Part shown: piece after piece, positions 46,156-59,100 of the stretch | Layout of the letters: each line of letters begins with the position of its first letter | How positions within the stretch are numbered: the stretch's first letter is position 1 | DNA from: Plotosus lineatus | Taxonomy: Eukaryota; Chordata; Actinopteri; Siluriformes; Plotosidae | Direction: 5' to 3' | Length of the DNA: 64,000 nt | Assembly: GCA_024760905.1 (NCBI GenBank) | Contig: CM045733.1 | Location: forward strand, 36,778,501-36,842,500 | Notes under the pieces: generated by a model | The model's input: the letters and a program-made list of their open reading frames with translations, nothing else | Told to the model about the DNA's origin: nothing | The model's database searches: none | Program-made: the position numbers and the translations under genes

Positions 46156-47345
46156 GTAAGCTAAGTATGCTGAAAAAGGTTTCAGCCATCGTATGAAGAT
46201 ACCCAGTGATTCAGCTTTCAAATGTCCAAAGGAAGTTCATTCCACCACCTTGAAGACAGAACATAGAAGAGTTTAAATGCATTTTTCTCTTGTCCCATGG
46301 TAGAGGGAGAGACCATTCTATTAGTGCTAGAGGATCTAACAGATCGTGGTTTAGTATGAGATGTGATAAGTGCCTTGAGGTAGGAAAGTGTAAGTCCATT
46401 TTTGGCTATGTAGAAAAGCATTAGTGTTTTAAATCTAATGTGAGCAGCTACAGGAAGCCAGTGTAGAGATTTTACGAGTGGTGTGATGTGGAGTAGAAAA
46501 AATTGAGAAGGTTGAAAACAAGCTATGCAACTGCATTCTGGATCATTTGGAGTGAGTTGTAGTAATTTTGTCTTGAGATAACAAGGGATTGAACAAGTAT
46601 CTGAGTGTCCTTAATGGAATGAAATGAACAAACCCTTCAGATGTTAAACAGAAGAAGTCAACATGATCAAGAAAGATTAGTGATATGAGAAGAGAAGGAC
46701 AGGCAATTTTCTATGGTTGCTCCAAGGCTTTTCATGCAGGGCCCAAAGGAGAGATCACAGTGTTGTTCAAGCAGATTGCAAGATCCGAATGTGGGGATAA
46801 GTCAGCTGGGATGAACAGCAATTCAGTCTTGCTGGGAGTAAGCTTCAGCTAATAAGCTGTCATCCATTAGTAGGCACTTGCCAGACATGCAGAGCTCCAG
46901 GCAGAAACATCAGTGTCTGAGGGAGGGAAAGAAAGAACAAGTTGAGTGTCATCTGCATAGCAGTGGTATGAGAACCCATGTGAGGATATGACATCACCGA
47001 GGGATCTAGGATAAAGAGAGAGCAAAAGTGGACCAAGAACTGAGCCCTGGGGAACACCAGTGGAAAGTCAGCCTGGAGAAGATATGGATCCCAAATGTGT
47101 AACCTCATATGACCTACCTTCCAGGTAGGGAGCAAACCACTTAAATGCTGTACCTCAAATTCCTAGACTCCTGAGTATGGATAACAGTGTTAAATGCTGT
47201 TAAAAGGTTGAGGTGGATGAGGACTGATGACATCTTGGCTGATCTTGCATGGTTCTTGTGCAGGAGTGTCCAGTTTTTTCTTTTAAAAAACTGACTTAGC
47301 AGAAGTCACATCAGATGAAAATTTGAATAGGAGAAAATAGACTGA

Positions 47346-47664
47346 AAGAAAACATAAACAAAGGAAGGTGCTGCTGGTGTAGCATAGTTGTGAGAGGAAA
47401 TCCAAGTTTCGGTAAGAGCCAGTCAAGAGAGTAGTGAGAAGCAATGGCAGTTGAAATCAGCCTTTTTCACAGCAGATTGACCATTCCAGAGTCCTCCTGC
47501 CACCCTCGTCTTAAACTGCGACACCAGTGGAGGGTAATTAACTCTCACAGTGCCCAAAGCCTATTTAATCGGCTTTCCATCACGTTTCCCAGTGCCAAAG
47601 CTGATCTCATTGGCTTTCCCATGCACGTTTGAAAATCTAGTTTGTAATTCGGATAATGAGTATA
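47346..47664. other. Intron 26-27, unannotated
   Basis: No recognisable element between the L2 copy and the pogo-like element. Confidence 0.4.
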
Positions 47665-47903
47665 CAGTAGGCCCTTGACTGTCCGCGGTTTTGCACTCTC
47701 GCCCCTGCATATTCGCGGATTGTCAAGCAACTGTCACATGATTCAAATCAGCCGATGGTTGTTCTCCCTCCTGCTGTTTGGTTGAGATGATGTAACGCAC
47801 CTTTTTCCTTATGTAGATGATGTAACGTCCCTTTTTCCTTATTCGCACACACTTTGTGCATGTGCTTTTTAGTGTGTGTTTTTAATTACAGTTAAGCTCA
47901 ATC

Positions 47904-48155
47904 TTGCCACCCAAACGCTACGCACCTTCTCAGGCTTCTGGTAAGGCGCCGAAACACCAGAAAAAGGTGATGACGCTGCATGAAAAAGTAGAACTGCTTG
48001 ATATGATTCAGGAAGGAAAGCGTTTTGCTGCATTTGGGCACCATTATAAAGTGAATGAAAGTACAGTCCACTACATAAAGAAAAATGAAAAGGCAATCAG
48101 AGCTAGTGTAGCATTGAGTTTTTGTGGAAGTGCTAAGAAGGTGAATGTTGTATGA
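47904..48155 (+). pseudogene. pogo/Tigger transposase N-terminal fragment (CENP-B-type HTH)
   Basis: About 83 codons: MPPKRYAPSQASGKAPKHQK then VMTLHEKVELLDMIQEGKRF and YKVNESTVHYIKKNE. This is the Psq/CENP-B-like helix-turn-helix that opens pogo/Tigger transposases, which bind the element ends. Family members run to roughly 500 residues; here the frame stops after the first DNA-binding domain, and the DDE domain is missing, replaced by nested insertions. Confidence 0.75.
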
Positions 48156-48209
48156 AACAGGGTCATCATCAGAATGGAACCTTCCTTAGTATTCTGGATA
48201 CTTCTAGTT

Positions 48210-48455
48210 CAGGGGTCGGCAACCTTTGCCATTCAAAGAGCCATTTGGACCCATTTTCCACAATAAAAAAAACACTGGGAGCCACAAATCCTTTTTTGAC
48301 ATTTAAAATCAAATAACACTGCATATAATGTTTTCCCCCCTTTTCCTTCATGTTAATATAAAACAACAATGTGTTGCATTGATTTAAACAACTGCAGAGG
48401 CAACTAAATTACAATTCTGCTTGCAACAAAAACATTTAGATGAAAAAAAATCGCC
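48210..48455. mobile_element. hAT-type element, one end only
   Basis: Left terminus CAGGGGTCGGCAACCTTTGCC followed by aaagagccatttggaccc and gggagccacaaatcc, the hAT motif set also present at 35015. No matching right terminus was found before a small SINE tail (48457-48510), so the right boundary is a guess. Confidence 0.6.
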
Positions 48456-48510
48456 AGCCTCCCTGCGACCTTAATTAGAAGTAAGCAGTTCAGAAAATGA
48501 ATGAATGTGT

Positions 48511-49380
48511 TCGAGTCCTTCTTGTATTTTTATAAAGAAAAAGAATATGTATCCCATGAATGGAGGGACGGGGTGCAGCCGGATTTGTTGTGTAGTCCAC
48601 CTCAGCATCACTCTCTTCTTTGATCTTCTTTTACTTTATTCATTATATTAATGTTGTTTTGTCACAGTTTTACTTTATAAAAACGACAGCAACACTGAAA
48701 AGTATATGAAGACTAATTTTAAGAAGGAGCCTGCACAACATTCTTTTAAATAATATTAATGATTAATACTGCACTGACCGCCCCATTCTCAGAGTGAAGA
48801 CTGAACCATACCCAGTCCTATATTTTGTCACTGGGAGAAGAGTTATTTAATTCAGAGATTGCTGTGCATAAACCAGATCTCATGCATCATCTCTTACTTC
48901 AGCTGGGATTTCTGTTCCTGGATTACAAACCTCGGCGGCGGAAAAATCTCTTTCTCTCGCGGCGCTGCTGCTGGCTGATGGTGAGAACACTGCTTGCCAT
49001 GAGCACAAGGGTTTGGAAAGCCACCAACACAGCAGATCAAAAAACACTGAGACTCTCAATGTAGCTGATTAATATAACAATAGCCATGTTCACAAGAACA
49101 CACACATAAAATCACCCCGCCCACACCAAATACCCTAATGCAATGCAAAGTAAATATAATGCGATGCCTTCCCCTAGTGGACATTTTTGAAAACTACAGT
49201 GCTGTATGTTTAAAGGAAAAGATTATAATACTGTATAATGTTTATATTTTATTATCAATAAATATTACAGTAAAAATTAAGTTTTTCTTAATCATTACTA
49301 CATTTTACTACATTAATACTGTATTAATGAGTAAGACTGTCTATAGAATGTGATTAAGAAGCATATTTTAGCGCATGTAA
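48511..49380. other. Unannotated sequence inside the pogo element
   Basis: No product recognised. Near 48925-48975 there is a short tacaaacctcggcggcgg/aaatctctttctctcgcgg stretch that I cannot place. It may be unremoved pogo interior or another insertion. Confidence 0.4.
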
Positions 49381-49382
49381 TA

Positions 49383-50925
49383 CTAGTCCTTCTCAAAAAA
49401 TTAGTATATTGTGATAAAGTTCATTATTTTCTGTAATGTACTGATCAAAATTAAACTTTCATATATTTTAGATTCATTGTACACCACCTAAAATATTTCA
49501 GGTCTTTTATTGTTTTAATACTGATGATTTTGGCATACAGCTCATGAAAACCCAAAATTCCTATCTCAAAAAATTAGCATATCATGAAAAGGTACTCTAA
49601 ACGAGCTATTAACCTAATCATCTGAATCAACCAATTAACTCTAAACACCTGCAAAAGATTCCTGAGGCTTTTAAAAACTCCCAGCCTGGTTCATTCCTCA
49701 AAACCGCAATCATGGGTAAGACTGCCGACCTGACTGCTGTCTAGAAGGCCATCATTGACACCCTCAAGCAAGAGGGTAAGACACAGAAATAAATCTCTGA
49801 GCAAATAGGCTGTTCCCAGAGTGCTGTATCAAGGCACCTCAGTGGGACGTCTAGTGTGGCAGAAAACGCTGCACAACCAGAAGTGACCGGACCCTGAGGA
49901 AGATTGTGGAGAAGTGCCAATTCCAAACCTTGGGGGACCTGTGGGAGCAGTGGACTGAGTCTGGAGTAGAAACATCCAGAGCCACCATGCACAGGCGTGT
50001 GCAGGAAATGGGCTACAGGTGCCGCATTCCCCAGGTCAAGACATTTTTGAAACAGAAACAGCGGCAGAAGAAAGTACTTTTTACGGATGAAAGCAAATTT
50101 TGCATGTCATTCAGAAATCAAGGTGCCAGAGTCTGGAGGAAGACTGGGGAGAAGGAAATGCCAAAATGCCTGAAGTCCAGTGTCAAGTACCCACAGTCAG
50201 TGATGGTCTGGGGTGCTATGTCAGCTGCTGGTGTTGGTCCACTGTGTTTTATCAAGGGCGGGGTCAATGCAGCTAGCTATCAGGTGATTTTGGAGCACTT
50301 CATGCTTCCATCTGCTGAAAAGCTTTATGGAGATGAAGATTTTCATTTTTCAGCACGACCTGGCACCTGCTCACAGTGCCAAAACCACTGGTAAATAGTT
50401 TACTGACCATGGTATTACTGTGCTCAATTGGCCTGCCAACTCTCCTGACCTGAACCCCATAGAGAATCTGTGGGATATTGTGAAGAGAAAGTTGAGAGAC
50501 ACCAGACCCAACAATGTGGATGAGCTTAAGGCTGCTATCGAAGCATCCTGGGCCTCCATAACACCTCAGCAGCACCACAAGCTGATTGCCTCCATGCCAT
50601 GCCGCATTGAAGCAGTCATTTCTGCAAAAGGATTCCTGACCAAGTATTGAGTGCGTAACTGGACATAATTATTTGAAGGTTGACTTTTTTGTATTAAAAA
50701 CACCTTTTTTATTGGTCGAATGAAATATGCTAATTTTTTGAGATAGGAATTTTGGGTTTTCATGATGATATATGCCAAAATCATCAGTATTAAAACAATA
50801 AAATACCTGAAATATTTTAGTTGGTGTGCAATGAATCTAAAATATATGAAAGTTTAATTTTTATCAGTACATTACAGAAAATAATGAACTTTATCACAAT
50901 ATGCTAATTTTTTGAGAAGGACTAG
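49383..50925 (+). mobile_element. Tc1-like transposon with ~200-bp inverted repeats
   Basis: TA/CTAGTCCTTCTC at the left and GAGAAGGACTAG/TA at the right. The terminal inverted repeats extend about 200 bp (for example ccaaaattcctatctcaaaa at 49551 and ttttgagataggaattttgg at 50737). Length 1543 bp, normal for Tc1. The inverted repeats are still very similar, which points to a fairly young insertion, although the transposase is dead. Confidence 0.93.
49711..50650 (+). pseudogene. Tc1-family transposase, inactivated
   Basis: Starts MGKTADLTAV, then a TAG, then KAIIDTLKQEGKTQK and a TAA; the N-terminal paired-like HTH follows (ISEQIGCSQSAVSRHLSG). The first catalytic Asp is in VLFTDESKF (about 50075-50100), and the Glu of the DDE triad is in DLNPIENLW (about 50450). 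The block with the second Asp (about 50350-50365) is thrown out of frame by a single-nt change. About 50 bp before the FTDES block seem to be missing. Two stops plus at least two frameshifts make it a pseudogene. Confidence 0.9.
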
Positions 50926-51073
50926 TAGATACATAGTATTTTACTTCCGGTTGATCATTCGCGCATGTAATATGATACATGGGGTTTTACTTCCAGGTGC
51001 AGAACTCACGGATTATCTTGACTCGCGGGAGGGGCTGGAACCAAACCCCCACGAATAATAAGGGTCTACTATA

Positions 51074-52089
51074 TTATTTATGTTAATACCCCTGAGTTAC
51101 GACCTAGATCGGTTCCGACCAACCAGTCGTAATTCAGATTGGTGCTAAGTCAGATATTTAACACAATGAAACCACCCAGCACTTGCCATGAATTCATGTG
51201 AAGCGTATTCTTCACCTGCACATTCTTTCACCATGTGAAATAAACTTGTAGCTTGTAGCCTTACGATTTGGATTCCTGGAATTGTATAATCCTGGAATTG
51301 TATTTGGAATCCTGGAATTGTATAATCTTGGAGTTGTATTTGGAATCCTGGAATTGTATTTACCTAATATTATGTTGCACATTATAACTACTATATAATA
51401 TGTACTGTTTAAAGTTTTATTCTTTGAAATATTGCCTAATTCTGTATAAACTTATATCAGTATCTAAATTTGGCAAAAGTTACATTTTTTCATAGGTGGA
51501 CACATGTGGCAACAATACGTTCAAAAATCAGCAGCTCATATCTTTAAGGTACAGTGTCGCTCAAGTGTTGCTTTAGTATGACGCTGGAGCTACAACACTG
51601 AAGGCTGAGAAGCAGGTGTTTAAATAAAATTTAAACCCTGGTGTAGTTTTTATTTTTTTATTGTCTCTGTGGCCTGACAGGTGGAGTCCAATGCATGAAA
51701 TTTGCCTTCATATAAACTAAACCCGTTCCTCTTAAAACTTCGGCAGACCAAAAAGGTCAGGTTGGCTGTCTTTGTTTCATTTATGGGTGGAGCCACTGAA
51801 CTGGGGGGAGGGGGGATTTGTCAAGAACAAATATTATTATGTAATCATGACGCTGGAAAATCCAAAATGTTTTAAATCCTGATATGATGATGAGGAGATC
51901 AGTTTACTCCACTGGGTCTGTGCTCTTTATTTGGACCTAATTAAGTGTCAAATAGAGATATTTTAAATTCTGTTTTCCTTTTTCAGGTTCTCTTACATTG
52001 AGCAACAATCCTGCTATCACAAAATTATTAGCAAAAATGATGAATAATACTAGAGTCAACTGGTTAGCTAAGTTTGAGTTATCCAAAGA
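51074..52089. other. Intron 26-27, unannotated, one TIR-like motif
   Basis: Near 51095-51165 (gagttacgacctagatcgg / agtcgtaattcagattgg) resembles a pogo-type end. Short direct repeats of tggaattgtat occur at 51280-51360. No coding sequence recognised. Confidence 0.4.
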
Positions 52090-53140
52090 ATAGTGGCCAT
52101 CTTAGAGGTGTTGCTGTGCCCTCTTTACGAGGATATCCGTATTTTCTACCCACTTTAGGTCTGACGAAACAGTAGTGCCCAGAAACTTAAAACTGTCGAC
52201 AATCTCAACCTCAGATTCTTTAATAGAAAGTGATACGATCTTAGATGGTTCTTGACGAAAATCTATAATAGCTTCTTTAGTTTTCTGCACGTTTAATATT
52301 AAATTATTCTCGGTACACCGTACTACAAGTAAATTCACCTCTTCTCTATATGAACCTTCATTGTCCTTGATCAAACTACCTAGTGTGGTATCATTGGCAT
52401 ATTTTATCATGAAATTGCTACTGAATTTAGTGATGTACTCATGTGTGAATAGTAAGTAATCTACAATACAAGTAATCTACAAAATTCTTGAATCAGAATT
52501 TACACATTTTAAACAATGCTAATGATATAGCATCTTCTACTGAATGGCTAGACTTATAGGCGAATTGATACGGGTCTAAGGATGGTGAAAGTTGTGTCTG
52601 AATAAATTTCCGTACAATAGTTTCAAAACTTTTCCTAATGATTGAGGTTAAGGCTACAGGACGATAATCATTTAAACAGATAGCAGGTGATTGTTTAGGG
52701 ATAGGAATAATGACTGATTTTTTAAAAGCATTAGGAACATGACTAGATTTCAAAGACCAATTAAATATTACAGGGAGAATACCACAGCGTTCATCCTTGC
52801 ATGATCTCAGTAGCTGCGGGCTAATACCATCAGGCCCAGGCGCTTTACAAATGTTCAGACGACCCAACACATGGCGGGTGTCATCAGTGGAGACCTCGAC
52901 TGGTGGCGATAGTACACTGTCCTCTGGCAACATTGCCGGGTCCACTGGCCGATCAAATCTCGCATAGAATTCGTTTTGCTGGTCAGGCAGCGTGACGTCA
53001 TCAGTAGGCACCAACTGTGATTTCTGTTTGTACCCTGTGATCCTGTTTATCTCCTTCCATAGCTGCCAAGTATCAATGATGGAAAGTGTACTCTCAAGTC
53101 TACCCCAGTACCGTAGTTTGGCCTGTTTCACAGACTTACA
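52090..53140 (-). mobile_element. CR1/L2-like LINE reverse transcriptase, antisense fragment
   Basis: Minus strand 53131-52493: TWQLWKEINRITGYKQKSQL, then KAPGPDGISPQLLRSCKDE, LNDYRPVALTSIIRKSFE and DPYQFAYKSSHSVEDAISLA, in one open frame. 52410-52102 continues past an internal deletion with IKYANDTTLGSLI (degraded motif C: YAND instead of YADD) and VDSFKFLGTTVSSDLKW. The region between motif A and motif C is lost. Confidence 0.85.
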
Positions 53141-53225
53141 GACTTGTCATACTTGGTCTTTTTGATGGCAAACGGGTCGCCAGATTTAAATGCCAGTTCC
53201 TTTGCCAAGAGAAAACAGCAAAGTA

Positions 53226-53807
<582 letters not shown>

Positions 53808-54112
53808 TTTTCCTTTCGACTGTTCCCTTCAGGGGTCACCACAGCAAATGATCTGCCTCCAATCCACCCTATCCTCTGCATCTTCTGCTCTTACTCCAAC
53901 TGCCTTCATGTCCTCCTTCACCACATCCATAAATCTCTTTGATCTTCCTCTAAGCCTTCTGCCTGGTAGTTCCAACATCAGCATCCTACTACCAATATAC
54001 TCACTGTCCCTCCTCTGTACATGTCCAAACCATCTCAATCGAGCCTCTCTGACTTTGTCTCCAAAATCTCTTACATATGCTCTCCCTCTGATGTACTCAT
54101 TCATGATATGCA
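53808..54112 (-). mobile_element. RTE-clade LINE copy 5, 3'-end fragment
   Basis: Minus strand 54113-53829: MNEYIRGRAYVRDFGDKVRE, RLRWFGHVQRRDSEYIGSRM and KEDMKAVGVRAEDAEDRVDW ending CGDP, plus the 3' end ctgtggtgacccctgaaggg. It keeps Glu at the NEYIRG position. Its 5' truncation lies next to a TA microsatellite, as for copy 3. Confidence 0.88.
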
Positions 54113-54121
54113 AATGTTATG

Positions 54122-54299
<178 letters not shown>

Positions 54300-54410
54300 G
54301 TGAAGACATAAAGACACTTCCATAGTTAGTGGCACCCCTGGTTAATATTTGTTAAAAGCCATAGAACAAATTAAATTTTTATTGTAGAAGCATACTCTCA
54401 CAATGAAAAT

Positions 54411-54672
54411 TCTGTCTTCCTTTCGGCTTTTTCCCTTTTTACTCGGTAGTCGCCACAGCGAATCACCTGATTCGCATGTTTGATTTGGCAGAGGTTTTTA
54501 CGTCGGATGCCCTTCCTGTCACAACCCTTTAGCAAGGGACAGAAACACGGCAACGGCTTTGCAGCTACTCTTTACGAAAGTCAGCAATGGTTCTTTTACA
54601 TGCCTCACACCATAGACAGTGAGAGACATGGCCTGCCTTTGATAACCCAGTTAGCTGCACTGGGGGACAGTG
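54411..54672 (-). repeat. tRNA-SINE family A, antisense, with 17-bp target duplication
   Basis: Direct repeats ACTCTCACAATGAAAAT at 54394-54410 and 54673-54689 are identical. The insert is family A in reverse: RTE-type tail (cctttcggctttttcccttt, gtcgccacagcgaatcacc), body (tctttacgaaagtcagcaat, tttgataacccagttagctg) and truncation before the tRNA head at cactgggggacagtg. It is 5'-truncated. Confidence 0.93.
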
Positions 54673-55976
54673 ACTCTCACAATGAAAATGATAGGAAAAA
54701 ATGTAACCTTCAGCTCAATTGAATTTTAAGTTTTGGAAAAATCCCTGACGAAGAAATAATTTTTCATAAAATCACCTGTTCCACATTTCCATGCACCCAT
54801 AACAATTTCTAGGAAAAAAATTGTAATTGTAGTATTTCTGCCATTTCTAGGGTGGTTTACAAAGTTGACCACAGCACCTCGAAACATTTAATTAGTAATT
54901 CATCACTTCCTGTTTCCCTGGGGTATGAATATGAGGAGACACAGAGGTCAGTACTCTTTCCCACTCTTCAAAGTGGGAAAGTCAAAGGAATGCAGCATTC
55001 AAGTAAAGCAGATGAGTGTTGACCTTCACACATCAGGCAATGGCTACAAGAAGATAGCTACTCACTTGCACCTGGCCATATCTACTGTCAGAGGAATCAT
55101 TATGAAGTTTAAGACAACTGAAACAATAGTAAATTAGCCTGGATGAGAAGCAAAAGTTGTTTTGACACCTCCACACAGGAAAGAGGATGATAAGAAAAAT
55201 AAAAGGTTTCCCAGACTCAGTTAAAGAATTGCAAGAAGTAGTAACTCTTCAGGTCAAAGTCTCCAAAACAACCATCAGGCGCTATCTACATACCAACAAG
55301 CTGTTTGTGAGGCATGCATGGAAAAAAAAAAACATTTCAATCACATTCATAAACTCAAACACCTGGAGTCTGCTAAGCAGTACTGAGACTTCAATAGGGG
55401 CCATGTGCTTTGGTGAGATGAGACCAAGATAAAGCTTTTTTTCAACAAGCAGTTTAAATGGGTCTGGCAGAACACAAAAGATAAGCATGCAGAAAAACAC
55501 CTCATGCACACTGTGAATTATGGGGGAGGGTCAGCGATGTTGTGGGTCTGTTTCTCTTCCAGAGACTCAGGAATTTTTTGAGGGTGCATGGCAATGGAAA
55601 TACCAGGTCATTTTAAATCAAAATCTGTTGGATCCTGCTCAAAATTTGAAGATGGGCCATCACTAGGTCTTTCAGCAAGCTAATGACATGTGGAGAAATG
55701 TACACAGAAATGGTTCGCTTGTCAACGAATCAAACGCCTCCAATGGCCATCTCAGACCTCAACCCCATTGAAAAGCTGTGGAGTGAGCCGAAGAGGACAG
55801 TGCAGAGGAGAGGACTCAGGTTGCTGTATGATTTAGAGAGATTGTGCAAAGAGGACTGGCTGAAGAACCCTCTTTCTGTATTCTCCCATCTTGTGAAACA
55901 TTATAGGAGACGACTAGGTGCTGTTTCGTTGGCAAAAGGGGGTTTTACAAAGTATTAACATCAGGGGTGCTAGATT

Positions 55977-56082
55977 AGATTAACTTACAGATGATGATTC
56001 TGCATGAAAGTCAAGGCATACTGTCAATGCCCGACTTGATTCGCCACACTCTCTGCCTGGAATTGTCATCAGATGGTCTCCA
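55977..56082. repeat. ~106-bp direct terminal repeat, left copy
   Basis: From AGATTAACTTACAGATGATG to GGAATTGTCATCAGATGG plus about 6 nt. It matches 59730-59837 at nearly every position, differing by a GT insertion in the right copy and one substitution near the end. It contains an 11-bp-class hairpin: aagtcgggcat / atgcc(t)tgactt on the minus strand, around a TGACAGT loop. Confidence 0.93.
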
Positions 56083-56187
56083 ACTTTCCTCGGATGTTTC
56101 GACCCTAAACCATGACATCCTCCAGTTGGCGGGTCAGTAATGGTGGCCAAACCACTACTCGCTTCCAGGTGTCCAGTTCAGCTCATC

Positions 56188-59100
56188 TCATCGATGCCAT
56201 ACCCAGCATGATGCCTTCTCTGCTGCCTCAGCTAACTGCCTCACTGCGTATTTCCGTAATGATGATCTTGTTCCTAGTGCTGTCATCAACTTCCACACTG
56301 ATTGTGCCGGGAACCCTCTGCACCCAATCTCAACTGGAAACAGTGACACCTTCCAACCCTTTTGTCTGCATTCTTCTATCAGATCTGTATACTTCAGTGA
56401 TTTCCTCTCATTGGCTTCGTCACAGTTCTCCTCCCATGGTACAGTCAGTTCTATTGCTATAAGAGTCTTCACCTGAGTTGACCACAAAACCATGTCTGGT
56501 CTCAGAGTTGTTGTAACAATGTCTGGGAAAACTAGCTTCCTCCTCAAGTCCACTCTAAGTTCCCAGTCCCTACCAGCGTCGAACACCGATGGCTTCTGTC
56601 CAGCGTTGGTCCTTGCTGGGGTTTTAGCTCCTTCTTTGATAAACTGTATTGTTTCCTGATTCTTCTTTTTTGTTCGTTTCCTGGTTCTTTCCTTCTCTAC
56701 TATGTCTGCTAGCTTCTCTAATACCCTGTCATGTCTCCATCTATACCGTCCTTGCTTCAAGGCCACTGTGCATCCCAATAATATGTGAGCCATGGTTCCT
56801 CTCTTCCCACATAACTTACATGCTGGATCCTGTGCGAGTCCCCACTGAAAAAGATTTGCTGGTGAGGGTAAAGTGTCATATACTGATCTTAACAGGAAAG
56901 ATATTCTGAATTGGTCCATCTTCCAGAGGTCTGACCACGTGATCTTGCATTGTGGTAGCTCCCATCTCATCCAAGCTCCTTGCTTTCCTAGTTCTACTGC
57001 ACGTGATATCCTTGCTTCCTCCACCTCTCTTCTCACTTCTTCCTGAACCATGCTTCTTTTCTCTGTCCTATCTGCCTTGTTCCATTGTTGGAAGTGTGAT
57101 GTACCAATTCCTTGCCGCCCTCTACAAGTGTTACCGATCTTGTCTCTTAGCTCTAGTATACTCTCTGCCTGATCTACTGCTGCTGCTGCTGACCATTTCC
57201 TTCCAGACCTTGTCTGTACCCCTGCCTCTTGAACTTTCTGGTCTTTCGAGTCCCTTAATGTTAGTACTGTCCTGCATTTTGTTACCTTAAACTCTTCAAT
57301 TACTGATGATAGTGGTAATTGTAACTGTTCTGTCTTACTGTATAAACCAATTGATGTAAAGCTTGGTGAAACCCCTAACCATCTTCTAACAAAGCTGTTG
57401 ACTGTCTTCTCTATTGATTCTACATGCGTCATCGCTATCTCATAGATCAGTAGCAGCCACATCAGCCTGGGTAAGATTCCGTGCTGGTAAATCCAAGCCT
57501 TATATTTCCCTGGCAGTTTACTTCCATCTACTACTCTAAGCCATCCTTTAACTGTTGGTTGAATGTCTTTTGACTGGTTAGTATCTTTCAAAGTTGCATC
57601 AAACCACTTCCCTAGACACTTGATCGGATTGTCTACTATACTAGGGATTTCTTCACTCTGCACCTTTAGTTTGACCTGCTGGTTGATTCTACCTTTTTTC
57701 AGTATTAAGCATCTTGATTTTCTCGGCTTAAACTTCATTCTTGCCCATGTAATAGTGTCATCTAATGAGGCTAGTACCCATCTTGCTTGTACATGTGTTG
57801 ATGTTGTAACTGTTAGGTCATCCATAAATCCTCTTAGAGGCGGTTGATGCACCCCTGAGTTCATCTTAGGGCCTCTTACCTCTCTTTCTGCAGCTGTAGT
57901 CATCAGGCTCATCCCTATTACAAATAATATAGGTGAGATTGTGCATCCTGTCACTATTCCCTTCTCAAGATGCTGCCATGCTGTAGTGAACTCTCCAACT
58001 GTAAATCTGATCTGTATTCCGTGAAAATAATTGTTGACTATCTGTTTCACATGTTCTGGTATATGGTAGATCTCCATCGCTGCCTCTATCAGCTTATGTG
58101 GAACAGTCCCATATGCGTTTGCCAGGTCTAACCAAATCACCGTCAAGTCTTTCTTTCCTTCTCTTGCCTCTTTCATCAGTTGGCTCAGGACACTGGTATG
58201 TTCAAGGCATCCTGAGAACCCTTGGATTCCTGCCTTCTGGATAGAAGTGTTGATATACTTGTTCTTCACCATATACTCTGATAGTCTCTTCGCTAGCACT
58301 GCCATAAAAATCTTGCCCTCTACGTTCAGCAAGGATATTGTTCTGAATTGATCTATATTCTTAGAATCCTTCTCTTTTGGTACAAAGCACCCTTCTGCCT
58401 GTTGCCATGCTTCTGGGACTTTTCCTTTCCTCCATATCACCCTATGTAGCTCCCATAATTTCCTTAGTATCGTTGGACACTTCTTGTACACCTTGTATGT
58501 TACCCCGTTTGGCCCTGGTGCTGACCCAGAACGTGCCTTTTTAACAACTGTGACAACTTCTTTCCATGTTGGTTCCCTGCAGTCCAGTTCCTCTCCAGGT
58601 GGTTCAACTTCAATATTCCTCGGACAGGGGCCTAGATCTTCATCTCTTTGGGGATCGGAATGTGTTTCCTTAAGATACTTCTCTACCTCCTCCTTTGAAC
58701 ATTTAAGAGTGCCTGATCTCTCTTTGCCTAACAGCTCCTTCGTGAATTTGAATGGGTCTTTCACAAATTTAGCTCTTTCTCTTGTTCTCTGCTTCTTCAA
58801 TTTCCTATATCTTTCTGCTCGTCTCAACTTTATCAGTTCTCCTCTTATGTCATCTGTCAGAATAACTATTCCCATTTTCTCCTCTTCCGTTGACCTCTTG
58901 AACTGCTTGTTAAGCTGCTTCAGCTCTGCCCTGCACTCTTTAATCCTTCTCTCCCTCCTGTTCACTGTAAGTTTGTTCGTTCTTGGTGTTCTCTTTCCTT
59001 CTATACCAAATCTCTCCTTCCCAATGTTGTAAATCAGGTTTCCAAGTGATGTGATTCTCTTTTCCGCACTGCCTTGTAATGTTGTTGCTAGAATCATGCT

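Larger units (their letters stand above)
45855..47345 (-). mobile_element. L2-clade LINE, degenerate antisense copy (B)
   Basis: Same family and orientation as the copy at 549-3150: it shares catttacatttacggcatgt, gaggaagttcattcc-type blocks, and the minus-strand RT relic [20 protein letters not shown] (47050-46990). About 600 bp of the RT region, compared with copy A, is deleted near 47265. It carries a long TG repeat and, right next to it, a short block resembling the start of channel exon 27. Confidence 0.8.
47665..51071 (+). mobile_element. pogo/Tigger-like element with nested hAT fragment and Tc1
   Basis: The left end CAGTAGGCCCTTGACTGTCCG and the right end (reversed TAGTAGACCCTTATTATTCG) are imperfect inverted repeats flanked by TA (47663-47664, 51072-51073). 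It carries the transposase N-terminus at 47904-48155. It is interrupted by a hAT-type fragment at 48210 and by a complete Tc1 element at 49383-50925, and the host sequence cgcatgtaatatgatac resumes to the right. Confidence 0.7.
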
